Assembly (NCBI GenBank): GCA_031273835.1
Contig: JAISRD010000173.1
Location: 1 to 11,078 of the forward strand
Source of the DNA: Treponema sp.
GTDB taxonomy: Bacteria; Spirochaetota; Spirochaetia; Treponematales; Breznakiellaceae
Direction of reading: 5' to 3'
Length of the DNA: 11,078 bases
Part shown: piece by piece, positions 1 through 6,479 of the stretch
Position numbering within the stretch: position 1 is the first letter of the stretch
Layout: every line of letters begins with the position of its first letter
The notes under the pieces: generated by a model
The model's database searches: none
The model's input: only the letters and a program-made list of their open reading frames with translations
What the model was told of the DNA's origin: nothing
Program-made: the position numbers and the translations under genes

Positions 1-17
1 ATGATAACCTTAAATTC

Positions 18-34
18 GTGCGGCTGTGCCGCAC
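18..34 (+). other. Perfect 7-bp hairpin upstream of cooC
   Basis: GTGCGGC (18-24) and GCCGCAC (28-34) are exact reverse complements around a TGT loop. No T run follows, so it does not look like an intrinsic terminator. It lies in the leader or intercistronic stretch before cooC and may be an RNA stability or processing element. The structure is seen directly; the role is inferred. Confidence 0.5.
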
Positions 35-47
35 AGTCCAATCGAAC

Positions 48-62
48 AGGAAGCGAAGCTTC
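48..62 (+). promoter_or_regulatory. cooC ribosome binding site inside a mini-hairpin
   Basis: AGGAAG (48-53) is the Shine-Dalgarno for the ATG at 63. Bases 50-62 (GAAGC-GAA-GCTTC) form a perfect 5-bp stem with a GAA loop. This includes GCGAAGC, known as an exceptionally stable DNA mini-hairpin. The stem would pair part of the Shine-Dalgarno and could lower cooC translation unless an upstream ribosome opens it. Confidence 0.45.
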
Positions 63-836
63 ATGAAGATAGCGATCAGCGGAAAAGGCGGGGTGGGAAA
101 AACCACCCTGGCGGCGGTATTGGCCCGGCTCTACGCGGAGGAGGGGCGGAGGGTTCTGGCGGTGGACGCGGACCCCGACGCCAATCTCGGCCCGGCCCTG
201 GGGTTCAGCGAAGCGGAAACGGCGGAGCTTACCCCGATTTCCAAGATGACCGAACTTATCGCCGAGCGGACCGGGGCTTCACCGGAGGGGCTGGGAAAAT
301 TCTTCAAGATAAACCCCCGGGTGGACGATATACCGGACCGTTTTTCCAAAGAGAAAAACGGCGTAAAACTCCTTGCCATGGGGACCGTGGAATCCGGCGG
401 GGGGGGCTGCGTGTGCCCTGAGAATGTGATGCTCAAACGGGTCATATCCCACCTGGTCGTAAGCCGGGAGGAGGTGGTGATCATGGATATGGAGGCGGGG
501 CTTGAACACCTGGGACGGGGAACCGCCGGTATGGTGGACCGCTTTATCGTGGTGGTCGAGCCCGGCGAGCGGAGCCTCCAGACCTTTTTCCGGGTAAAAA
601 CCCTGGCCGCCGACCTGGGGGTAAAAAAGGTCGGCGTTGCGGCCAACAAGATCCGGGGAGAGGAGGATGAACTTTTTATTAAGGACAGAATCCCCGCGGA
701 AGAACTGCTGGGATTTATCCGCTACCGGGACGACGTGACGGACGCCGACCGGCGGGGCCTTTCCCCCTACGATACCAGCGCCGGGACCCGTGAAGATATC
801 CGGCGTATCAAAGAATGTATTGACGCTTCCGCATGA
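63..836 (+). CDS. cooC: CO dehydrogenase/acetyl-CoA synthase maturation ATPase CooC (AcsF-like)
   Basis: MinD/ParA-type P-loop ATPase of 257 residues, which in this family drives nickel insertion into CO dehydrogenase or acetyl-CoA synthase in the cytoplasm. Visible motifs are the deviant Walker A GKGGVGKTT at residues 7-15 with its signature lysine K8, then DADPDANLG near residue 36, and a CxC pair (C116 and C118, in GGCVCPENV) matching the dimer-interface metal-binding cysteines known in CooC1. IMDMEAGLEHLGRGTA follows as the family's switch/Walker B region. The frame is open upstream to GTG at 18, but I chose ATG 63 because the protein then begins MKIAISGKGG, as in the family, and AGGAAG (48-53) sits 9 bases ahead. 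The cooC start overlaps a TGA of frame 1 (63-66, ATGA), which could end an upstream gene lying mostly outside the window. It leads the acs cluster, so AcsB here, or an AcsA outside the window, is its probable client. Whether it is strictly CooC or AcsF cannot be settled from sequence alone. Confidence 0.93.
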   Translation: MKIAISGKGGVGKTTLAAVLARLYAEEGRRVLAVDADPDANLGPALGFSEAETAELTPISKMTELIAERTGASPEGLGKFFKINPRVDDIPDRFSKEKNGVKLLAMGTVESGGGGCVCPENVMLKRVISHLVVSREEVVIMDMEAGLEHLGRGTAGMVDRFIVVVEPGERSLQTFFRVKTLAADLGVKKVGVAANKIRGEEDELFIKDRIPAEELLGFIRYRDDVTDADRRGLSPYDTSAGTREDIRRIKECIDASA

Positions 837-845
837 CGCGGAAGC
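825..845 (+). other. Hairpin straddling the cooC stop codon
   Basis: GCTTCCGC (825-832) pairs perfectly with GCGGAAGC (838-845). The 5-base loop holds most of the cooC stop codon (TGA 834-836). It lies 2 bases before a second, longer hairpin. Translation to the end of cooC would keep it melted, so it could form only when ribosomes are sparse. Confidence 0.6.
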
Positions 846-847
846 CG

Positions 848-883
848 GATACCGGCATTGAGGTAAATATCAATGCCGGTATC
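848..883 (+). other. Strong intercistronic hairpin between cooC and acsB
   Basis: A 14-bp perfect inverted repeat: GATACCGGCATTGA (848-861) and TCAATGCCGGTATC (870-883), with an 8-base loop. The bases that follow (TTCAATCTCTATG) are only mildly T-rich, so a classical intrinsic terminator is doubtful. An RNA processing or 3'/5' stabilising element that sets acsB expression apart from cooC is more likely. It ends 26 bases before the acsB ATG. Confidence 0.7.
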
Positions 884-909
884 TTCAATCTCTATGAAAG
901 AGGCTGCTC

Positions 910-3039
910 ATGAAATTGCTTTTTAACCGGGTCTTCGACGGCGTTGACGAAATGTACGCACTGGCCGAAAAAACCCTGAACGAAACCGTGGCGGAACTGG
1001 GAGAAGCCGCCCCCCTGGTCATGCCGAATACCGGTTACCTCCTGGCCAACCATCTGGCCTATCTCTCAAAGAAGATAAATACCCTGGGGGATCTCAAGGC
1101 CGCCTTCCCCGAAGTAAAGGCCTGGATGCCCCATAACCAGCGGCTGGATGACGTGTTTAAGTCCGGTTTCGGGACCTTCCTGGCCGCCGAAGTGATAGAG
1201 GCCTGTAAGTATGTAAAAAACCCCGAACCCTACGGGGGGGAATACCACGGGCATCTTTCCGACGCGGAGGTCCGCGAACTGGGGGTCCCCCTGGTTACCG
1301 GGGATCTTCCGGGCTTTGTGGTTATCATCGGTCCCGCCCCCTCCGACGAGGAAGCGGTGGAACTTATAAAGGGTTATCAGTCCCGGGCCATATTCGTGTT
1401 TCTCATAGGGGGCATCATCGATCAGGCCAAGCGGATGAAGCTCAACATGGGTTTCCCCGTCCGGGTTGTCCCGGTGGGCCCCGATATCTGGTGCGTTACC
1501 CACATTATCTCCTTTGTCAACCGGGCGGCCATGATCTTCGGCGCCGTTCAGCCCGGAGACCGGGAGGAACTGGACGATTATACCTTCCGCCGGATCAGGG
1601 CCTTTGTCAACGCATTTGATCCGGTTACCGACATTGTGGTGGGCTGCGGCGCCGGGGCCATCGCCATGGGTTTCCCGGTGATCACCAACGACACCAAGGA
1701 TATGTGGAAGGTTCCCAAGAGCCTCATCATCCAGGAAAACAGCAGGGACTTTATCGAAACCTCCCTGGAGGCCAGGGACATCAAGATCAAGGTAACGAAG
1801 ATCGATATCCCCGTGGCCTTTTCCACCGCCTTTGAGGGGGAGATCATACGCCGGAACGATATGCAGGTCGATATGGACGGTTCCCGGCTGGACTGTTTCG
1901 AACTGGTCCGTACCCGGGACGCCAAGGAGATCGAGGATCATTCCATAGAACTGATAGGCCCCGACATTGATACCGTCGAACCCGGAGGACGCATGGCCGT
2001 GGGCTATATCGTTGAGGTGGCGGGAAAAAATATGCAGAGCGACTTTGAATCGGTATTTGAACGGCGTTTCCACAACTTCCTCAACTGTGTCGAGGGGGTC
2101 ATGCATACGGGCCAGCGGGATCTTATCCGCATACGGGTAAGCAAAACCGCCTTTGAGGCGGGCTTCCGGGCGAGGCATATCGGGGAAGTCCTCTACGCGA
2201 AGGTAAAGGGCGATTATGAAAGCGTGGTGGATAAATGCCAGGTAAAGATCTACACCATCCCCGAGGAGCTTAAAACCCTCCGGGCCGAGGCGAATACGGT
2301 CTACGACGCCCGGGACGCCCGGCTGCAGTCCCTTACCGATGAAAGCGTTCCGGTGTTTTACAACTGCATCCTCTGTCAGTCCTTTTCCCCGGCCCATGTC
2401 TGCGTGGTTACCCCGGAACGGCTGGGGCTCTGCGGCGCCGTATCCTGGCTGGACGCGAAGGCCACCAACGAGCTGGACCCCAACGGTCCCTGTCAGGTGG
2501 TTACCAAGGAACGGGTCATTGATGAAAATATCGGGATATGGGAAGATGTAAACGAGTCGGTGCAACAGGCGTCCCACGGGTCCCTCCAGCAGGTTACCCT
2601 CTATTCCATCATGCAGGACCCCATGACCAGTTGCGGCTGTTTTGAATGCATCTGCGGCATTGAACCCATGTCCAACGGGGTGGTCATCGTTAACCGGGAG
2701 CATACGGGGATGACCCCCCTGGGAATGACCTTTTCCGAAATGGCCTCCATGACCGGCGGCGGAGTGCAGACACCGGGCTTTATGGGCCACGGCAAACACT
2801 TTATCGCCTCGAAGAAATTTATGAAGGCCGACGGCGGTTCGGTCCGTATTGTATGGATGCCCAAGGCCCTTAAGGACCTGGTGGGTCCGCGGCTTAACAA
2901 AACCGCCCAGGAACTTTACGGGGTGGAGAATTTCAGCGCCATGATCGCCGACGAAACCGTTGCCGAAGATGTGGAAACCCTGGCGGTATTCCTTGAAGAA
3001 CAGGGCCATCCGGCCCTGAGCCTGGAACCGCTTTTGTAA
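910..3039 (+). CDS. acsB: Acetyl-CoA synthase, CODH/ACS complex beta subunit
   Basis: Catalytic subunit that condenses CO, the CFeSP-borne methyl group and CoA into acetyl-CoA at the nickel-containing A-cluster; it normally binds CO dehydrogenase (AcsA). The protein is 709 residues against about 729 for Moorella thermoacetica AcsB, and the difference is mostly a shorter N-terminus. The [4Fe-4S] ligands are C486, C489, C498 and C508 (NCILCQSFSPAHVC and GLCGAVSWLDAK). The distal nickel site is C575-G576-C577 (TSCGCFEC). All six equal the Moorella positions minus 20, so the catalytic domain is collinear. The C-terminal signature GGGVQTPGFMGHG is also present, and the protein ends EQGHPALSLEPLL, as expected for the family. 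Two further cysteines follow the CGC (ECIC), where Moorella as I recall it has none. AAAGAGG (897-903) lies 6 bases before ATG 910. The gene is downstream of twin hairpins after cooC and 28 bases upstream of acsD. Confidence 0.98.
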   Translation: MKLLFNRVFDGVDEMYALAEKTLNETVAELGEAAPLVMPNTGYLLANHLAYLSKKINTLGDLKAAFPEVKAWMPHNQRLDDVFKSGFGTFLAAEVIEACKYVKNPEPYGGEYHGHLSDAEVRELGVPLVTGDLPGFVVIIGPAPSDEEAVELIKGYQSRAIFVFLIGGIIDQAKRMKLNMGFPVRVVPVGPDIWCVTHIISFVNRAAMIFGAVQPGDREELDDYTFRRIRAFVNAFDPVTDIVVGCGAGAIAMGFPVITNDTKDMWKVPKSLIIQENSRDFIETSLEARDIKIKVTKIDIPVAFSTAFEGEIIRRNDMQVDMDGSRLDCFELVRTRDAKEIEDHSIELIGPDIDTVEPGGRMAVGYIVEVAGKNMQSDFESVFERRFHNFLNCVEGVMHTGQRDLIRIRVSKTAFEAGFRARHIGEVLYAKVKGDYESVVDKCQVKIYTIPEELKTLRAEANTVYDARDARLQSLTDESVPVFYNCILCQSFSPAHVCVVTPERLGLCGAVSWLDAKATNELDPNGPCQVVTKERVIDENIGIWEDVNESVQQASHGSLQQVTLYSIMQDPMTSCGCFECICGIEPMSNGVVIVNREHTGMTPLGMTFSEMASMTGGGVQTPGFMGHGKHFIASKKFMKADGGSVRIVWMPKALKDLVGPRLNKTAQELYGVENFSAMIADETVAEDVETLAVFLEEQGHPALSLEPLL

Positions 3040-3067
3040 ACAAATTGAAACGAAGGAGAAGCCTGTT

Positions 3068-4009
3068 ATGCCATTTAAATGTACCCCGCAGAAATTCAAC
3101 GCGTCCATCAAAGAAGTGGTGATCGGCGCCGGGGACAGGACCATGACCCTGGGTGGGGAAAACGTCCTCCCCTTTTACAGTTTCGACGGCCCGGTTAAAA
3201 ATCCCCCCAAGGTGGGGGTTGAGATTTCCGACCTGGGGCCCGATATGACCCTGCCCGGCGTCGCCGCCTTTTATGCGGGGGCCGAGGGGGTCCCCGAAGC
3301 CGCGGCCAGGGCCTGCCAAATGCCGGGGGCCGATTTTATCACCCTGGCCCTGGACAGCGCCGATCCCAACGGGCAAAACAATTCGGTGGAAAACTGCGTC
3401 GCCCTCTGTAAAGCGGCGGCGGAAAAGATCACCCTTCCCCTGGTGATCCAGGGCAGCAACAATATCGAAAAGGATAAAGAGCTCTTCCCCAAGATAGCCG
3501 AAGCCCTCCAGGGCAAAAACGTCCTTTTCATGTCCGCCAAGGAGGAAAACCACAAGGCCCTGGCCGTGGCGGTGGTCCAGGCCTACGGGCAGAAGATCGG
3601 CGCCGAGTCTTCGGTGGATATTAACCTGGCCAAGCAGCTCAACGTGCTTATCTCCCAGGTGGGGGTGGGGAATGAAAACGTGGTGATGAACCTCGGTTCC
3701 GCGGCGGCGGGCTACGGCTTTGAGTACATCGCTTCCACCATAGAACGGGTCAAGGGCGCCGCCCTGGCCCAGAACGATACGATGCTCCAGATGCCGGTGA
3801 TCACCCCCGTCGGATCGGAAGCCTGGGGGGTCAAGGAAGCGGTGGTCAGTGAAGAGGATTTTCCCGAATGGGGAAACCGGGAAGAACGGGGGATCAACAT
3901 GGAAATTACCACCGCTGCGGCGGCCCTTTCGGTGGGTTCAAACGCGGTTATTTTACGGCACCCCGCGTCGGTAGCGGTGGTTTCTCAATTTATCGCGGAT
4001 CTTACTTAA
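3068..4009 (+). CDS. acsD: Corrinoid iron-sulfur protein small subunit
   Basis: Small (TIM-barrel) subunit of CFeSP, 313 residues, near the usual length of about 320. It pairs with AcsC to hold the cobamide that carries the methyl group from methyltetrahydrofolate to AcsB. The N-terminus (MPFKCTPQKFNASIKEVVIG, then LGGENVLPFYSFDG) is characteristic of the AcsD/CdhD family. Barrel-like strands follow, including VGVEISD, FITLALDSADPNG, PLVIQGSNN and NVLFMSA, as does a C-terminal AAALSVGSNAVILRHPASV segment. Both AcsC and AcsD carry the LGGE(N/T)VLF/P type N-terminal motif, reflecting their shared ancestry. The start is fixed by AAGGAG (3053-3058) 9 bases ahead. acsB ends 28 bases upstream and acsC starts 16 bases downstream, so the three are very probably cotranscribed. 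Confidence 0.96.
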   Translation: MPFKCTPQKFNASIKEVVIGAGDRTMTLGGENVLPFYSFDGPVKNPPKVGVEISDLGPDMTLPGVAAFYAGAEGVPEAAARACQMPGADFITLALDSADPNGQNNSVENCVALCKAAAEKITLPLVIQGSNNIEKDKELFPKIAEALQGKNVLFMSAKEENHKALAVAVVQAYGQKIGAESSVDINLAKQLNVLISQVGVGNENVVMNLGSAAAGYGFEYIASTIERVKGAALAQNDTMLQMPVITPVGSEAWGVKEAVVSEEDFPEWGNREERGINMEITTAAAALSVGSNAVILRHPASVAVVSQFIADLT

Positions 4010-4025
4010 AAAGGCGGAGTGAAAT

Positions 4026-5357
4026 ATGGCGCTTAAAGGACTGGATATATTCAAGTTAACCCCCAAGACAAACTGCAAGGCCTGCGGGAACCCCACCTGT
4101 ATGGCCTTTGCCATGAAGGTTGCCCAGGGTACCGTCACCCTGGACAAATGTCCCCACCTTTCGGAGGAGGCTTTGGCCGCCCTGGGGGAGGCCGCCGCGC
4201 CGCCCATGAAGAGCCTTAAGATCGGCGCGGGAAAGGCGGAACACAGCCTGGGGGGGGAAACGGTACTCTTCAGGCACGACAAAACCTTCGTTTCCAAAAG
4301 CCTCTACGCGGTAACGGTCAACCCGGAGAACATAGACGGGAAACTTCCGGAACTTGCCAGGGTGGACTACGAGCGGATAGGGGAGCGGATGTATGTGGAA
4401 CTCATTAACGTGGAATACTCAGGGGACAAGGAGGCCTTTCTTGGGGCGGTGAAGAAGGCCGCCGAAACCGGACGGACCCTGATCCTTGACGTACAGGATA
4501 CGGAGGCGGCAAAGGCCGCCCTGGAACTGGTCAAGGACGCGAAGCCCGTCCTCAACGGGGCCAACGAATCCAACTATAAAGAGATGAGCGCCCTGGCGCT
4601 TGAGGCGGGGGTGGTCCTTGGCGTGGGCGGCGGAAGCCTGGACGGAATTTACGACACCCTCACCGCCCTTGAGGGGCTCGGCAACAAGAACCTCATCATC
4701 GATGTGGGAAGCGCCTCGGTAAAAGAGGCCTTCGCCAACGCGGTGCAGATAAGGCGGGGGGCCCTCAAGGACGGCAACCGCAGCGCGGGCTATCCCTCCC
4801 TGGTGAACGCGGCGAAACTCGCCCCGGACAACGGGACCATGCAGTTAGCCCTGGCATCCCTCTTTACGGTGAAGTACGGGTCCATCGTCATTTTAAGCGG
4901 CATGAGCTATGCCCAGGCCCTGCCCCTCTACGGGCTCAGGCAGAATATCTTTACCGATCCTCAGAAACCCATGAAGGTGGAACCGGGCATCTATTCCATC
5001 AACGGCGCCGATGAAAATTCAGTCTGCGCCACCACTGTGGACTTCGCCCTGACCTACTTCATCATCTCCGGGGAGATCGAACGATCCGGCGTTCCCGTGA
5101 ACCTCCTGATCTCCGACGCCGGGGGCTATTCGGTGCTTACCGCCTGGGCGGCGGGCAAGCTTTCCGCCGGGTCCCTGGCCCGGTTTTTCAAGGAACAGGC
5201 CATAGAGGGTAAGATAAAAAACCGCAGCCTGATCATCCCCGGCAAGGTGGCCGTACTCAAGGGCGAACTTGAGGAAAATCTGCCGGGCTGGCAGATCATC
5301 GTCGCCCCCAACGAGGCGGTGGGGCTGGTAAAATTTCTTAAGGAATTAAAGGGCTGA
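4026..5357 (+). CDS. acsC: Corrinoid iron-sulfur protein large subunit
   Basis: Large CFeSP subunit, 443 residues (Moorella about 446). It has three expected parts: an N-terminal [4Fe-4S] domain, a central TIM barrel and a C-terminal corrinoid-binding domain. The low-potential cluster ligands are C17, C20, C25 and C42 (TNCKACGNPTC, then DKCP), the same numbering as the Moorella protein as I recall it. A linker rich in alanine and proline follows (about residues 48-60), which in the known structure lets the cluster domain move. The barrel starts at about residue 70 with LGGETVLFRHDKTF. The C-terminal portion (about 325 onward; YFIISGEIERS, LLISDAGGYSVLTAWAAGKLS) matches the cobamide domain. 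GGCGGAG (4013-4019) lies 6 bases before the ATG. The gene is 16 bases after acsD. No separate reductive activator (AcsV) gene lies next to it, unlike in Moorella. Confidence 0.97.
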   Translation: MALKGLDIFKLTPKTNCKACGNPTCMAFAMKVAQGTVTLDKCPHLSEEALAALGEAAAPPMKSLKIGAGKAEHSLGGETVLFRHDKTFVSKSLYAVTVNPENIDGKLPELARVDYERIGERMYVELINVEYSGDKEAFLGAVKKAAETGRTLILDVQDTEAAKAALELVKDAKPVLNGANESNYKEMSALALEAGVVLGVGGGSLDGIYDTLTALEGLGNKNLIIDVGSASVKEAFANAVQIRRGALKDGNRSAGYPSLVNAAKLAPDNGTMQLALASLFTVKYGSIVILSGMSYAQALPLYGLRQNIFTDPQKPMKVEPGIYSINGADENSVCATTVDFALTYFIISGEIERSGVPVNLLISDAGGYSVLTAWAAGKLSAGSLARFFKEQAIEGKIKNRSLIIPGKVAVLKGELEENLPGWQIIVAPNEAVGLVKFLKELKG

Positions 5358-5367
5358 AGCAACTATG

Positions 5368-5425
5368 AACCGCGAAGGTGAAGGGCGAATCTTGATAACA
5401 AAAACCTTCGTGTCCCTCTGCGGTT
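5368..5425 (+). repeat. Imperfect inverted repeat between acsC and acsE
   Basis: AACCGC (5368-5373) faces GCGGTT (5420-5425), and inside it CGAAGGT (5373-5379) faces ACCTTCG (5404-5410). A 9-base asymmetric bulge and an AT-rich loop complete the structure. It fills most of the 98-base gap before acsE and has the look of a small dispersed extragenic repeat. AT-rich bases follow it (TTTAAATTTTAATTTTG), so partial termination or a processing point is possible. The function is unknown. Confidence 0.45.
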
Positions 5426-5455
5426 TAAATTTTAATTTTGCGGAGGATAAAAAGC

Positions 5456-6241
5456 ATGGGTAAATTTATTGTTATCGGCGAGCGCATTCACTGTATCTCC
5501 CCGGCGATCCGGGAGGCGATGGAAAAAATGGACCCAGCGCCGATACTGAAACGGGCAAAGGAACAGATAGACGCCGGGGCGGCCTACCTCGACGTTAATA
5601 TAGGACCGGCGGAAAAAACCGGCGCGGACCTCATGAAGTGGGCGGTAAAACTGCTCCAGGAAAATTTTGACAATATCCCCCTTTCCCTGGACACGGCGAA
5701 CAAGAAAGCCATAGAGGCGGGCATCTCGGTGTACAACCGTTCCCGGGGCAAACCGGTGATAAATTCCGCCGACGCCGGGGACCGGATCTCCTATATCGAT
5801 CTTGCCGCGGCCAACGGCGCCATCGCCATCGCCCTCTGCGCCAAACACGGGGTTCCGGCCAACAATGAGGAAAGGATGAGCTACTGTCAGGAAATGCTGG
5901 AACGGGGCCTGGGCCTGGGGATGGAAGCGGATGATCTGTGGTTTGATCCCCTGACCCTGGTTATCAAGGGAATGCAGGAAAAGCAGGTCGAGATGTTTGA
6001 ATTTATCCGCCAGCTTAAAGACATGGGCCTTTACTCCAACTGCGGCATCTCCAACGCGTCCAACGGAATGCCCAAACCTATCAGGCCCATCATTGATTCG
6101 GTGATGATATCCATGGCTATCGGAAGCGGCCTCAACGCCGCCATCGTCAATCCCTGCGATCAGAGGATGATGGAAACCATAAAGTCCGCGGACATTATCA
6201 TGAATCAAACCCTCTATGCGGACTCGTATCTGGAAATTTAG
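5456..6241 (+). CDS. acsE: Methyltetrahydrofolate:corrinoid iron-sulfur protein methyltransferase
   Basis: Transfers the N5-methyl group of CH3-H4folate to cob(I)amide on CFeSP, joining the methyl branch to acetyl-CoA synthesis. It is 261 residues, matching the family length of about 262, and consists of a single pterin-binding TIM barrel. Visible motifs are the N-terminal strand FIVIGERIH, then AGAAYLDVNIGP (residues 40-51), LSLDTAN with D79, KPVINSADA with N103, DLWFDPLTLVI, and GISNASNGMP. D79 and N103 correspond to the Asp and Asn that contact the pterin ring in Moorella MeTr (Asp75 and Asn96 there, from memory). The frame opens at 5438, but I chose ATG 5456 because GGAGG (5442-5446) lies 9 bases before it and the protein then begins MGKFIVIGERI, as in relatives. 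It is the last + strand gene of the cluster and is followed by a convergent intergenic region. Confidence 0.96.
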   Translation: MGKFIVIGERIHCISPAIREAMEKMDPAPILKRAKEQIDAGAAYLDVNIGPAEKTGADLMKWAVKLLQENFDNIPLSLDTANKKAIEAGISVYNRSRGKPVINSADAGDRISYIDLAAANGAIAIALCAKHGVPANNEERMSYCQEMLERGLGLGMEADDLWFDPLTLVIKGMQEKQVEMFEFIRQLKDMGLYSNCGISNASNGMPKPIRPIIDSVMISMAIGSGLNAAIVNPCDQRMMETIKSADIIMNQTLYADSYLEI

Positions 6242-6255
6242 GATTGTGCTTTACG

Positions 6256-6278
6256 GCCCCTTATGAAGCATAGGGGGC
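6256..6278. terminator. Hairpin downstream of acsE, possible transcript end
   Basis: GCCCCTTATG (6256-6265) pairs with CATAGGGGGC (6269-6278) over 10 bp with one G-T wobble and an AAG loop. It lies 15 bases past the acsE stop, the usual place for a 3' end. No clear T run follows on either strand, so it may act as a 3'-stabilising hairpin or a non-canonical terminator. Confidence 0.4.
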
Positions 6279-6287
6279 GTCCGGGGT

Positions 6288-6304
6288 AAAAGCCGCTTAG
6301 CGGC
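6288..6304 (-). terminator. Short possible intrinsic terminator for eutH
   Basis: Read on the - strand, GCCGC-TAA-GCGGC (6304 down to 6292) is followed at once by TTTT (6291-6288). The stem is only 5 bp and lies about 175 bases past the eutH stop, so it is a weak candidate. Confidence 0.3.
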
Positions 6305-6479
6305 GAAGCCTATGCAGGCCTTTATGCAGCAGCCGTTTTTATTTGGTTTTACTTATCCACAGGCGAACCGATATAACGGGGAATCCCGGCGGTCCTCAAA
6401 GCGGGCTGGAACATGGAAACCCGGGTCCGGAAGGAGGTCTTTTTTACCGACGGCCGGATTATGCTTCTTTACTTAAATT

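Larger units (their letters stand above)
6242..6479. other. Convergent intergenic region between acsE and eutH
   Basis: 238 bases without a credible gene, between the 3' ends of acsE (+) and eutH (-). It contains a good hairpin at 6256-6278, a short stem with a T run on the - strand at 6288-6304, and a TATGCAG direct repeat (6311-6317 and 6323-6329). A T-rich stretch on the + strand (6336-6350) is preceded by GCCG, which could pair weakly with CGGC at 6301-6304. The open frame running rightward from 6343 is the antisense of eutH. Confidence 0.6.

Noticed and set aside
848..883. Classical rho-independent terminator after cooC
   Set aside because: The stem is strong, but the following bases are not a T run and acsB starts 26 bases later with a good ribosome binding site, so full termination is unlikely.
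1066..3144. A 692-codon open frame on the - strand opposite acsB
   Set aside because: It is the antisense of a gene with all catalytic residues intact, is rich in H, G and P, and shows no recognisable domain; long antisense frames are expected from this GC-rich codon use.
5432..6208. A - strand frame opposite acsE
   Set aside because: Antisense of a full-length, clearly recognisable methyltransferase; no ribosome binding site or motif supports it.
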